Source of the DNA: Nonomuraea muscovyensis
GTDB taxonomy: Bacteria > Actinomycetota > Actinomycetes > Streptosporangiales > Streptosporangiaceae
DNA length: 64,000 nt
Reading direction: 5' to 3'
NCBI RefSeq assembly: GCF_014207745.1
Contig: NZ_JACHJB010000001.1
Span: forward strand, 1-64,000
Below the pieces are notes generated by a model. The model made no database searches. It was not told where the DNA came from and was given only the letters and a program-made list of their open reading frames with translations. Shown here in pieces: positions 26,431-34,949 of the stretch (position 1 is its first letter; the number at the start of each line of letters is the position of its first letter). A program made the translations under genes and the position numbers.

Positions 26431-27768
26431 GTGAGCGCACAGAGCAATCTCGATTCCTGGCGAGCCCTCCCCGCGGCGCAGCAGCCTGACTGGCCCGACC
26501 GCGGCGAGCTCGAAAAGGTCGTCGCCGAGCTCGGCGGCCTGCCCCCTCTCGTCTTCGCCGGCGAGTGCGACCAGCTCAAGGAGCAGCTGGCCGCCGTGGT
26601 CCGCGGCGAGGCGTTCGTGCTGCAAGGCGGCGACTGCGCCGAGACGTTCGCCGGGGCGACCGCCGACAACGTGCGCAACAAGCTCAAGACGCTCCTGCAG
26701 ATGGCGATCGTGCTCACCTACGCGGGCAAGGTGCCGGTCGTCAAGATCGGCCGGCTCGCGGGGCAGTTCGCCAAGCCGCGGTCCAAGGGCAGCGAGACGC
26801 GCGACGGCGTGGAGCTGCCCGCCTACCGGGGCGACATGGTCAACGGCTTCGACTTCACCGCCGAGTCGCGCACGCCCGACCCGTGGCGGCTGCTGAAGGC
26901 CTACCACTCCTCGGCCGTGACGCTCAACCTGGCCAGGGCGTTCACCAAGGGCGGCTACGCCGACCTGCGCCAGGTGCACGCCTGGAACCAGGACTTCGTG
27001 GCCGAGTCGCCCGCCGGCCGCCGCTACGAGCAGCTCGCCCGCGAGATCGACCAGGCGCTGGCGTTCATGCGGGCCTGTGGCGCCGACCCCGAGGAGTTCC
27101 ACACCGTCGAGTTCTACTCCTCGCACGAGGCGCTGATCCTCGACTACGACCGGGCGCTGACCCGCATCGACTCGCGGACGGGCCTGCCCTACGACGTGTC
27201 GGCGCACATGGTGTGGATCGGCGAGCGCACCCGCCAGCTCGACGGCGCCCACGTCGACTTCTTCGCCCGCATCCGCAACCCGATCGGCGTGAAGCTGGGC
27301 CCGACCACCACGCCCCACGACGCCCTGGAGCTGGTCGAGCGGCTCAACCCGGACAACGAGCCGGGCCGGCTCACGTTCATCACCCGGATGGGCGCCCCCC
27401 GCATCCGCGAGCTGCTGCCCAGCCTGGTCAAGGAGGTGACCGCGTCGGGCGCCCAGGTGGCCTGGCTGTGCGACCCGATGCACGGCAACACCTTCGAGGC
27501 GCCGAGCGGCCACAAGACGCGGCGGCTCGACGACGTGCTCGACGAGGTGGCCGGCTTCTTCGAGGTGCACCGCTCGCTCGGCACCCACCCCGGCGGCATC
27601 CACATCGAGTTCACCGGTGACGACGTGACCGAGTGCGTGGGCGGCGGTCAGGAGATCGTCGAGGACGACCTGGCGCTGCGCTACGAGACCGCCTGCGACC
27701 CGCGGCTCAACCGCGGCCAGTCGCTCGACCTGGCCTTCCGGGTCGCTGAGCTCTACCGCTCCGTCTGA
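26431..27768 (+). CDS. aroG: Class II 3-deoxy-7-phosphoheptulonate (DAHP) synthase
   Basis: A 445-residue class II (plant-like) DAHP synthase, the first enzyme of the shikimate pathway, joining erythrose 4-phosphate and phosphoenolpyruvate. Landmarks are VLQGGDCAETFAG, VVKIGRLAGQFAKPRS, YRGDMVNGF, SAHMVWIGERTRQLDGAHVDFF, IGVKLGPTT and WLCDPMHGNT. The length suits actinobacterial enzymes. The GTG at 26431 is chosen because the conserved SAQSNLDSWRALPAAQQPDWPD starts there; there is no clear ribosome site. The stop codon lies at the start of a 14-bp tandem repeat. Confidence 0.95.
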   Translation: MSAQSNLDSWRALPAAQQPDWPDRGELEKVVAELGGLPPLVFAGECDQLKEQLAAVVRGEAFVLQGGDCAETFAGATADNVRNKLKTLLQMAIVLTYAGKVPVVKIGRLAGQFAKPRSKGSETRDGVELPAYRGDMVNGFDFTAESRTPDPWRLLKAYHSSAVTLNLARAFTKGGYADLRQVHAWNQDFVAESPAGRRYEQLAREIDQALAFMRACGADPEEFHTVEFYSSHEALILDYDRALTRIDSRTGLPYDVSAHMVWIGERTRQLDGAHVDFFARIRNPIGVKLGPTTTPHDALELVERLNPDNEPGRLTFITRMGAPRIRELLPSLVKEVTASGAQVAWLCDPMHGNTFEAPSGHKTRRLDDVLDEVAGFFEVHRSLGTHPGGIHIEFTGDDVTECVGGGQEIVEDDLALRYETACDPRLNRGQSLDLAFRVAELYRSV

Positions 27769-27832
27769 CCGGCCCAGTCTGACCGGCCCAGTCTGACCGG
27801 CCCAGTCTGACCGGCCCAGTCTGACCGGCCCA
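27767..27832. repeat. 14-bp tandem repeat spanning the DAHP synthase stop
   Basis: Four exact copies of GACCGGCCCAGTCT (27767-27780, 27781-27794, 27795-27808, 27809-27822) and a fifth truncated copy. The first copy begins inside the TGA stop codon of the DAHP synthase gene, and each junction recreates TCTGACC. Confidence 0.95.
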
Positions 27833-27843
27833 CCCCGTGGGCG

Positions 27844-27874
27844 GCCGCCCGTGCTCAGCTTGAGTGCGGGCGGC
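27844..27874 (+). terminator. Hairpin after the DAHP synthase repeats
   Basis: GCCGCCCGTGCTCA (27844-27857) pairs with TGAGTGCGGGCGGC (27861-27874) around a 3-nt loop, with two imperfect positions. It lies after the DAHP synthase gene and before the convergent thioredoxin gene. No T-run. Confidence 0.6.
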
Positions 27875-27984
27875 TCGGCGGCGTGCCGGGCTCGCCGTAC
27901 TCGGTGCTCGACGTTCTCCGGGCTCGACGTTCGCCGGGCTCGGGTGGGCCCCGCCGGGCACGGCGGGGCGTGCCTGACCTCCGG

Positions 27985-28359
27985 TCAGTTCTGCTGGGCG
28001 TTCTTCATCTCCTCGCTGAGCTCCGCCCGGATGGCGTCCATGTCGAGGGCGCGAACCTGCCGGATGAGGTCCTCCAGCGCCGGCGCGGGGATGGCGCCCG
28101 GCTGGGCGTAGACGACGATGCCGTCACGGATCGCCATCAGCGTCGGGATCGAGGTGATCTCGAAGCCCTGCGCGAGAGCCTGCTGCGCATCAGTGTCGAT
28201 CTTGCCGAACGTGATGTCGTCGTGCTTCTCGGACGCCTTCTCGAAGATCGGGCCGAACATCTTGCACGGGCCGCACCACTCCGCCCAGAAGTCGAGCAGC
28301 ACGATGCCCTTGTCGGCGATGTCGTTGAAGTTGGTCTCGGTTACCTCGATGCTCGCCAC
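27985..28359 (-). CDS. trxA: Thioredoxin
   Basis: A 124-residue thioredoxin with the redox motif WAEWCGPCKM and the cis-Pro loop TSIPTLMAIRDG. It reduces protein disulfides in the cytoplasm. The GTG at 28359 has AGGAG upstream and gives a normal-length protein; longer reading adds a low-complexity tail. The C-terminus (ALEDLIRQVRALDMDAIRAELSEEM) is slightly longer than in housekeeping TrxA. It lies just downstream of the nuclease relic on the same strand. Confidence 0.93.
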   Translation of the reverse strand: MASIEVTETNFNDIADKGIVLLDFWAEWCGPCKMFGPIFEKASEKHDDITFGKIDTDAQQALAQGFEITSIPTLMAIRDGIVVYAQPGAIPAPALEDLIRQVRALDMDAIRAELSEEMKNAQQN

Positions 28360-28482
28360 AAGTGGCTCCTCGTATCGTCGGGTGAGTCTGTCGGTCTCCG
28401 GGTCCGCGGACCGTGCCGGAGAGGCGCCGCGCGGACGCATCCCATGCCAACCACGTACCCACCGCCAGCATTCCATGCCACC

Positions 28483-28507
28483 GGTCCGGCCGCGTCACGG
28501 CCGGACC
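28483..28507 (-). terminator. Orphan hairpin terminator after nuclease relic
   Basis: A perfect 10-bp stem (GGTCCGGCCG at 28483-28492, complement 28498-28507) with a 5-nt loop. It lies 13 nt beyond the stop codon of the nuclease relic, so it probably ended that gene before truncation. Confidence 0.65.
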
Positions 28508-28519
28508 TGGTGGCGGGCG

Positions 28520-28612
28520 TCAGCGGCCGGGCGGTGACAGGCCGACGATGAGCGGGTCGTGGTCGGAGGAACGGCAGGCGTCCGGTCGATGGAGGCCGGG
28601 GGCCGCCAGGCG
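28520..28612 (-). pseudogene. 3' relic of a secreted ExeM/NucH-type nuclease gene
   Basis: The minus strand here encodes about 30 codons ending in TGA at 28520-28522 whose product (GLHRPDACRSSDHDPLIVGL then SPPGR) matches the C-terminus of the complete nuclease at 38057-39775 (DLYEPDAFRSSDHDPVIIGL then YLPGGKS), including the catalytic SDHDP motif: 16 of 24 aligned residues identical by eye. DNA identity is roughly 70 percent, so it is not a recent duplicate. It is in frame with, and directly after, the stop of the sulfatase gene at 28634. No start or upstream part exists. It is read as the surviving end of a nuclease gene cut by insertion or recombination of the sulfatase island. Confidence 0.7.
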
Positions 28613-28633
28613 AGGCCGGCGTCGCCGGTCGGG

Positions 28634-30997
28634 CTACTGCCGGGTCATGATCCGGTGATGCCGGTGCTCGGCACTCTCCAGATCGCTGTGGTCGTCGTCG
28701 CCGATGTCGATGCGCACGTAACGGATCGCTCCGGTGAAGGAGTTGCCGGTGCTTCCGTAGTCGGCGCTCACCGGAGAGGCCGAGTCGGTGCCGACGTCGA
28801 GCGTCTCGTCTGCCGAGAATGCGAAGGGGACCGTCGCCTCGATGCGCGCCTCGGCGACCTTGGCTCCGTCCACGGCGAGCAGGCCGCTGCCGCCCTTGCC
28901 CATGCCGCCTCCGTCGTAGGCGAACTCGAAGCGGACGGTGTGCGGCCCGGGAGCCAGGACCTCGGGCGCCCGCACGTAGACGTACTGCTTGCCGAAGTAG
29001 TTGTAGCAGTAGACGGGCCGGCCCTCGTGCAGGTAGAGCGACCAGCCGCCGAACCGGCCGCCCTGCGCCACGATCACGCCGTCGGCGCCGCCGCCGGGTA
29101 CCTCGATCTCCGCGGTGACCGTGTGCGACTTGTTCTTGACATTGGGAACGGTGTTCTCCTGCAGGTGCCTCATGCCGGCGTGGAGCGTCATCGACGTACG
29201 GCCTGCCAGGACGTCGGGGCGACCGGCGATCTCTGGATTGGCCCGCTCGAAGCCGCGGTCGTCCAGCGGGAACACCTGGTACTTGGCGGCCTCGACGAGG
29301 AATTGCTCCTTCAGCCTGGCCAACCTGTCCGGATGCTCCCGTGCCAGGTCGTGGGCCTGACTCCAGTCGGCGGAGGTGTCGTACAGCTCCCAGACGTCCT
29401 CGTCGAAGGAGCGCATCCCCTGCGCCCCCGTCTCCCACGGGATGCGGTGGCGGGTCACCGCGGTCCAGCCCTGGTGGTAGATGCCGCGGTTGCCGAACAT
29501 CTCGAAGTACTGGGTGGTGTGCCGCTCGGGCGCGTCGGCGTCGGCGAAGCTGTAAAGCATGCTGACGCCCTCGACGGGCCGCTGCGCGACACCGTCCACG
29601 GAGTAGGGCTCGGGCAGCCCGGTGATCTCCAGGACCGTCGGCAGGACGTCGATCACGTGGTGCCACTGGTGCCGGACCTCGCCCCTACGCGGGATGCCGC
29701 CGAGCCACTGCACGATCAGGCCGTTTCGGGTGCCGCCGTAGTGGGAGGCGATCTGCTTGGTCCACTGGAAGGGCGTGTCCATGGCCAGAGCCCAGCCCAC
29801 CGGGTAGTGCGGGTACGACTCGGGCCCGCCGAGCGCGGCGAGCCCTGCCATGATGTCGTCGACGGTGTCGACCATCCCGTTGAGGGTGAACAGTTCGTTG
29901 GTGGTGCCGTCCAGCCCGCCTTCGGCGGAGGCACCGTTGTCGCCGAGCATGTAGAAGATGAGGGTGTCCTCCAGGACGCCCATGTCGGTCAGCGCGTCCA
30001 CGAGCCTGCCGACCTGGTGGTCGGTGTGGGCGGCGAAGCCCGCGTAGTTCTCCATCAGCGCCGCTCCGACCTGCTTCTGCCGGTCGGTGAGCCGGTCCCA
30101 GTGCGGGACCTCCTCGGGCCACGGCGCCAGTTCCGCCTCCGTCGGGACGACGCCCAGCTGTTTCTGCTGGGCGAGCGTCCGCTCCCGCTGCGCGTCCCAG
30201 CCGTCGTCGAAGCGCCCCCTGTACGGCTCGCGCCATTCGGGCGCCACGTGGTGCGGCGCGTGCGTCGCGCCGAAGGACAGGTAGGCGAAGAACGGCTTGT
30301 CGGGGCTGAGCGCCCGCTGGGCCTGTATCCAGGAGATCGTCTGGTCGACGAGGTCCTCCGACAGGTGGTAGCCCTCCTCGGGCCTGCGTGGAGGCAGCAC
30401 CGGCGTGGTGCCGTCGAGCAGGGTCGGCTCCCACTGGTTGGTCTCACCGCCGAGGAAGCCGTAGAACTTCTCGAACCCGTCGCCGACCGGCCAGCGGTCG
30501 AACGGCCCCGACAGGCTGGTCTCCCAGGGGGGCGTCTGGTGCATCTTGCCGAACGCGGCCGTGCCGTACCCGTTGTACTTGAGGATGTGGGCCATCGTCG
30601 CGGCGCTGTTGGGACGGATGCCGTTGTAGCCGGGAGCGGCGGTCGCCATCTCGGTGACCAGGCCCATGCCGACCGAGTGGTGGTTGCGCCCCGTCAGCAG
30701 CGCCTGCCTGGTCGGGGAGCACAGCGCCGTGGTGTGGAAGCGGGTGTACTTCAGCCCCTGTGCGGCCAACCGCTCGGCCGTGGGCATCCCGCACGGCCCG
30801 CCGAAGGCGGACGACGCGCCGAATCCCATGTCGTCGACCAGCACGATGAGCACGTTCGGGGCGTTCGCCGGAGGGCGCAACGGCTGCTTCCTGTCGAAGG
30901 CGGGATCCTGGTCTCTGATGTCCAGCGCGGTGAAGCCCGGCCGGGCGACATCGGGAATGGGAAGGTTCCTGCGCCACTCTTCGGGCGTGCGACTCAT
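28634..30997 (-). CDS. FGE-dependent sulfatase, AtsA/AtsD-like (787 aa)
   Basis: A 787-residue arylsulfatase, the same size class as mycobacterial AtsA/AtsD. The N-terminal catalytic core has NVLIVLVDDMGFGASSAFGG (metal-binding DD), the formylglycine motif CSPTR at Cys93 with LLTGRNHHSVG, FGKMHQTPPWE, and a late DNGASAEGG. The C-terminal 200 residues form a beta-rich domain (GVIVAQGGRFGGWSLYLHEGRPVYCYN). There is no signal peptide, so it is probably cytoplasmic. It hydrolyses a sulfate ester of unknown identity once Cys93 is oxidised by FGE, encoded at 32869. The ATG at 30997 has GGAGAG upstream; a longer reading to 31768 runs through the neighbouring gene and is rejected. It is divergent from a second sulfatase. 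Confidence 0.9.
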   Translation of the reverse strand: MSRTPEEWRRNLPIPDVARPGFTALDIRDQDPAFDRKQPLRPPANAPNVLIVLVDDMGFGASSAFGGPCGMPTAERLAAQGLKYTRFHTTALCSPTRQALLTGRNHHSVGMGLVTEMATAAPGYNGIRPNSAATMAHILKYNGYGTAAFGKMHQTPPWETSLSGPFDRWPVGDGFEKFYGFLGGETNQWEPTLLDGTTPVLPPRRPEEGYHLSEDLVDQTISWIQAQRALSPDKPFFAYLSFGATHAPHHVAPEWREPYRGRFDDGWDAQRERTLAQQKQLGVVPTEAELAPWPEEVPHWDRLTDRQKQVGAALMENYAGFAAHTDHQVGRLVDALTDMGVLEDTLIFYMLGDNGASAEGGLDGTTNELFTLNGMVDTVDDIMAGLAALGGPESYPHYPVGWALAMDTPFQWTKQIASHYGGTRNGLIVQWLGGIPRRGEVRHQWHHVIDVLPTVLEITGLPEPYSVDGVAQRPVEGVSMLYSFADADAPERHTTQYFEMFGNRGIYHQGWTAVTRHRIPWETGAQGMRSFDEDVWELYDTSADWSQAHDLAREHPDRLARLKEQFLVEAAKYQVFPLDDRGFERANPEIAGRPDVLAGRTSMTLHAGMRHLQENTVPNVKNKSHTVTAEIEVPGGGADGVIVAQGGRFGGWSLYLHEGRPVYCYNYFGKQYVYVRAPEVLAPGPHTVRFEFAYDGGGMGKGGSGLLAVDGAKVAEARIEATVPFAFSADETLDVGTDSASPVSADYGSTGNSFTGAIRYVRIDIGDDDHSDLESAEHRHHRIMTRQ

Positions 30998-31372
30998 CGC
31001 GCTCTCCAAAAATCCAACCAGAGCCCCCCCACTCGTCATCCCCAGCGGGGATGGTCCGCACGCGAGCCGTGGACGAACCTTGGCGGTCCTTTGAATCGGG
31101 CCGTCCCACCCGCGAGATCTCCATGGGGCGACCTTCCCGGGGCGCCGGCTTTTGTCGAAGAACGGCTTCCGCGGGCTGTACGGCGCCCTCGGAGGGCTCT
31201 CCCCCGCCGTTGCCTCAGGGGCGGGCCGGCCACACGGGTCGGCACGCGTTCTTGGTGACGGCCACCTCGAATCTTGACAACTCAATGGCCCGGATGTTTC
31301 GGCCGTCGAGCCATGCTGGTCGGACGGAGCCTGTGTAGCGCGGCTGTCGAGCGATGTGGACCTGGGGGATGC
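30998..31372. promoter_or_regulatory. Divergent sulfatase intergenic region
   Basis: This 375-bp gap between two divergent sulfatase genes should hold both promoters. It contains a 7-bp inverted repeat, CATCCCC/GGGGATG around AGC (31037-31053), close to the left gene. I see no coding sequence and no recognisable riboswitch or -10/-35 pair. Confidence 0.4.
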
Positions 31373-32872
31373 ATGCCGGAGCGACCGAACATTTTGGTCA
31401 TCTGGGGAGATGACATCGGGATCTCGAACCTCAGTTGTTACAGCGACGGCCTGATGGGCTACCGCACTCCCAACATCGACCGGATCGCCGAAGAGGGCGT
31501 GCGATTCACCGACTACTACGGCGAGCAGAGCTGTACGGCGGGCAGAGCCGCGTTCATCACCGGCCAGAACCCCTACAGGACGGGTCTGACGAAGGTGGGC
31601 ATGCCCGGCGCCGACGTCGGGTTGCGCGCCGAGGACCCGACGATCGCCACCGCGCTCAAGGCCCTCGGATACGCCACCGGCCAGTTCGGCAAGAACCATC
31701 TCGGCGACCGTGACGAGTTCCTGCCGACCGCGCATGGTTTCGATGAGTTCTTCGGCAACCTCTACCACCTCAACGCCGAGGAGGAGCCGGAGCAGGTCGA
31801 CTACCCGACCGAAGAGGAGTTCCCCGGGTTCAGGGAGCGGTTCGGGCCGCGAGGGGTCATCCGCTCATGGGCCAGGAAGGACGGCACCCAGCGCGTCGAG
31901 GACACCGGACCGCTCACCAGGAAACGGATGGAGACCTGCGACGAGGAGTTCCGTGACGCGGCGATCGACTTCATCCGCCGCCAGAACGAGGCCGGCACGC
32001 CCTTCTTCGTGTGGTTCAACTCCACCCACATGCATTTCCGCACGCACTGCAAGCCGGAGAGCAGCGGCCGCGCGGGGCGTTGGCAGTCGGAGTACCACGA
32101 CACCATGCTCGACCACGACGACATCGTCGGGGACCTGCTCGCCGTTCTGGACGAGCTCGGCATCGCCGAGGACACGATCGTCATGTACTCCACCGACAAC
32201 GGCCCGCACATGAACACCTGGCCCGACGCCGGCATGACCCCGTTCCGCAACGAGAAGAACTCCAACTGGGAGGGCGCGTACCGCGTTCCCGCCGTGGTGC
32301 GGTGGCCGGGCAAGATCCCGGCGGGTGCCGTGCTCAACGGCATCGTCAGCCACAACGACTGGTTCGTCACCCTGCTGGCAGCGGCGGGCGTGCCGGACAT
32401 CGCCGACAGGCTCAAGGCGGGGACGGACCTCGGCGACACGTCGTACCAGGTGCACCTGGACGGTCACAACCAGCTCCCCTACCTCACCGGCGAGGTGGAG
32501 GAGAGCCCGCGCGAGTACTTCTTCTACGTCTCCGACGACGGAGATTTCACCGCGCTGCGGTTCTCCAACTGGAAGCTGGTGTTCCTGGAGCAGCGTGCCG
32601 TCGGAACGCTGCGGGTTTGGGCCGAGCCGTACACGGAGCTGCGCGTCCCGAAGATCCTCAATCTGCGCACCGACCCCTACGAGCGCGCCGACATCACCTC
32701 CAACACCTACTACGACTGGCTGCTCGATCACGCGTGGGCCCTGGTCCCCGCGCAGTCGTTCGTGGCCGCCATGCTCTCGACCTTCGGCGACTTCCCACCG
32801 CGACAGGCGCCGGCGAGCTTCGGCGTCGACCAGGTGATGAACAGGCTGCGCACCGGGATATCGAGCACGTGA
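31373..32872 (+). CDS. FGE-dependent arylsulfatase (499 aa)
   Basis: A 499-residue sulfatase with NILVIWGDDIGISNLSCYSDG (metal-binding DD), the formylglycine motif CTAGR at Cys54 followed by AAFITGQNP, FGKNHLGDRDEFLPT, and YSTDNGPHMNTWPD. The C-terminus (GEVEESPREYFFYVSDDGDF, RTDPYERADI) is typical of the family. No signal peptide is seen. The ATG at 31373 has a GGGGG stretch upstream. The stop overlaps the FGE gene start (GTGA), so enzyme and activator are made together. It is distinct in size and motif from the divergent 787-residue sulfatase, suggesting two substrates. Confidence 0.92.
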   Translation: MPERPNILVIWGDDIGISNLSCYSDGLMGYRTPNIDRIAEEGVRFTDYYGEQSCTAGRAAFITGQNPYRTGLTKVGMPGADVGLRAEDPTIATALKALGYATGQFGKNHLGDRDEFLPTAHGFDEFFGNLYHLNAEEEPEQVDYPTEEEFPGFRERFGPRGVIRSWARKDGTQRVEDTGPLTRKRMETCDEEFRDAAIDFIRRQNEAGTPFFVWFNSTHMHFRTHCKPESSGRAGRWQSEYHDTMLDHDDIVGDLLAVLDELGIAEDTIVMYSTDNGPHMNTWPDAGMTPFRNEKNSNWEGAYRVPAVVRWPGKIPAGAVLNGIVSHNDWFVTLLAAAGVPDIADRLKAGTDLGDTSYQVHLDGHNQLPYLTGEVEESPREYFFYVSDDGDFTALRFSNWKLVFLEQRAVGTLRVWAEPYTELRVPKILNLRTDPYERADITSNTYYDWLLDHAWALVPAQSFVAAMLSTFGDFPPRQAPASFGVDQVMNRLRTGISST

Positions 32873-33876
32873 GCGACACGGGTCGGGTCGCCGATCGCGC
32901 GGCGTGGACGATGCACGGCTCCAACGGCTCGATCCGCCTCGACGGCGGGGTCTTCACGATGGGCTCCGACGACCACTATCGCGAGGAGGCGCCGGCCCAC
33001 AAGGTGCGGGTGGACGGGTTCGCCATCGACCCGGTCGCCGTCACCAACCGTCGTTTCACCGCGTTCGTGGCGGCGACCGGCTACGTCACCGTGGCCGAAC
33101 GGCCGCTGGACCCGGCAGAGTTCCCCAGTGCGCCGCCTGAGAACCTGGTGCCGGGGTCGATGGTGTTCGTGCCGACGCCCGGCCCGGTCGACCTGCGGCA
33201 TCTCAGCCTCTGGTGGAGGTGGACGCCGGGCGCGTGCTGGCGCCGCCCCGAGGGGGGAGACTCGGACGTCGGCGATCGCCTTGACCATCCGGTTGTCCAC
33301 GTCGCCTACGAGGACGCCGTCGCCTACTCGACCTGGATCGGCGCCGCGTTGCCGACCGAGGCGCAGTGGGAGTACGCCGCTCGCGGCGGCCTCGAGGGCG
33401 CCGCGTTCACGTGGGGCGACGAGCCCCGGCCCGAGGGCCGAATCATGGCCAACACCTGGGACGGAGACGACTTCCCCTGGCGCTCGACGGGGGAGTCCGG
33501 TTGGTCGCGAACCGCGCCGGTCGGGTCCTTTCCGCCGAATCACCATGGGCTGTTCGACATGGCGGGCAACGTCTGGGAATGGACCTCCGACTGGTGGACC
33601 GGACGGCACCTGGACGAGGCCGCGTCGCCGTGCTGCGTCCCGCGCAATCCCCGCGGCGGTGACGTCGACTCGAGCTACGACCCGGCGCAGCCGCAGTTCC
33701 GCATTCCACGCAAGGTGATCAAGGGTGGGTCGTACCTGTGCGCCGACACCTACTGCCTGCGGTACAGGCCCGCCGCCCGCCGACCACAGATGATCGACAC
33801 CGGCATGAGCCATATCGGCTTCCGCTGCGTCTGGGACTCGTCCCTGTCCGGGCATATGACGGGTGCCGGGTCGTGA
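32869..33876 (+). CDS. Formylglycine-generating enzyme (sulfatase activator)
   Basis: A 335-residue SUMF1/FGE protein that oxidises the Cys of CxPxR-type sulfatases to C-alpha-formylglycine. Landmarks are GGVFTMGSDDHYREEAPAHKVRVDGFAIDPVAVTNRRF, LPTEAQWEYAARGG, GLFDMAGNVWEWTSDWW and the C-terminal GGSYLCADTYCLRYRPAAR. Cys291 and Cys296 match the copper-binding cysteine pair (spacing of 5) of aerobic FGEs, so activity is expected. The GTG overlaps the sulfatase stop, and its own stop overlaps the HAD gene start. It can serve both sulfatases of the cluster. Confidence 0.93.
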   Translation: MSDTGRVADRAAWTMHGSNGSIRLDGGVFTMGSDDHYREEAPAHKVRVDGFAIDPVAVTNRRFTAFVAATGYVTVAERPLDPAEFPSAPPENLVPGSMVFVPTPGPVDLRHLSLWWRWTPGACWRRPEGGDSDVGDRLDHPVVHVAYEDAVAYSTWIGAALPTEAQWEYAARGGLEGAAFTWGDEPRPEGRIMANTWDGDDFPWRSTGESGWSRTAPVGSFPPNHHGLFDMAGNVWEWTSDWWTGRHLDEAASPCCVPRNPRGGDVDSSYDPAQPQFRIPRKVIKGGSYLCADTYCLRYRPAARRPQMIDTGMSHIGFRCVWDSSLSGHMTGAGS

Positions 33877-34790
33877 TCGCGGGGAACCTGCTGCCGTCAT
33901 GGCGGCCAGGCGCGAGCAGGGACGCGCTCCTCGACTTCCTCGACGCCGCCCGCTCGGTGCCGCGGGCCGACCGGGTGGCCTACTTCGACAACGACGGCAC
34001 GTTGTGGTGTGAGCGGCCGGCATACGTCCAGCTCGAGTTCTTCCTGAGCGCTCTGCGTCGGCGAGTGGCGGACGACCCGTCGACCGGCGAGCGGGACGAG
34101 TTCACCGCGCTCCTCAGCGGCGATCGGAAACGGGTCGGCGACTTCGGCCTGACGCGCATCGCGCTCGCCCTGGCCGACCTGTTCGAGGGCTTCGCCCCTG
34201 AAGCGTTCGCCACCGAGGTCCGCGCCTTCATGGCGACGGCGACCCACGCCACGCTCGGCAGGCCGATGAGCGCGACCCGGTACCAGCCGATGCTGGAGCT
34301 GATCGGCGAACTCCGCCGGCGGGACTTCACCGTCGGCATCGTGACAGGAGGTGGGACCGAGTTCGTCCGCGCTGTCAGCGGGGACCTCTACGGCGTGCCA
34401 CCCGAGCTCGTCGTCGGCACGCTCATCGCCTACGACTTCGGGCGGGACAGCTCCGGGCGTCCTGGGCTCCGCCGTACCGGCAGAGTGCTCGGCGGCGCCA
34501 ACGAGGGACCTGTCAAGGTCACCAACATCCAGACGCAACTCGGGCGGCGCCCGATCCTGGCCGCCGGCAACTCCGGCGGTGACCGCGAGATGCTCGAATG
34601 GGCCGTCGCCACGGACCGGCCGGCTCTGGCGCTGCTCGTCGAGCATGACGACGCCGAGCGTGAGTTCGCCTACGCCGGCGAGGCGGCGACCTTGACCGAA
34701 TCCGAGCCCGTCACGGCGACCGCCGCGCGCGCCGGTTGGACCGTCGTCAGCATGGCCGGTGACTGGGAGACCGTCTTCCCTCGTCGGTGA
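33873..34790 (+). CDS. HAD-family phosphatase in the sulfatase operon
   Basis: A 305-residue HAD-superfamily hydrolase with nucleophile motif VAYFDNDGTLWCE, a middle GIVTGGGTEFVRAV (motif II Thr) and late AAGNSGGDREMLEWA (motif IV Asp). The start overlaps the FGE stop as GTGA, the third coupled pair in a row. HAD genes of this type often sit beside arylsulfatase genes; a role in removing phosphate from a co-substrate is plausible but unproven. There is no signal peptide in this reading. Confidence 0.85.
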   Translation: MIAGNLLPSWRPGASRDALLDFLDAARSVPRADRVAYFDNDGTLWCERPAYVQLEFFLSALRRRVADDPSTGERDEFTALLSGDRKRVGDFGLTRIALALADLFEGFAPEAFATEVRAFMATATHATLGRPMSATRYQPMLELIGELRRRDFTVGIVTGGGTEFVRAVSGDLYGVPPELVVGTLIAYDFGRDSSGRPGLRRTGRVLGGANEGPVKVTNIQTQLGRRPILAAGNSGGDREMLEWAVATDRPALALLVEHDDAEREFAYAGEAATLTESEPVTATAARAGWTVVSMAGDWETVFPRR

Positions 34791-34949
34791 TCGCGGCATG
34801 CGCCCCGCGACCACCCATGAGACGACCCATGAGACACGGACGCGTGCGGCGCCGCGCCGCCGGCTCGGTCCTCACGTGAGTCCAAGTCTTTGCGACGTCA
34901 ACGGGCGTACCTTGAGATCCCCGCCCGTCGCCGGACACATGATGAGGAG

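Noticed and set aside
27767..27832. CRISPR-like repeat array
   Set aside because: Units are directly adjacent without spacers and only 14 bp; it is a tandem repeat.
30998..31768. N-terminal extension of the 787-residue sulfatase
   Set aside because: The added residues are antisense of the second sulfatase and carry no family similarity; the ATG at 30997 has a ribosome site.
34803..34850. Short CCCATGAGAC duplication after the HAD phosphatase gene
   Set aside because: Only two copies of about 10-12 bp with no structure or gene; probably chance slippage.
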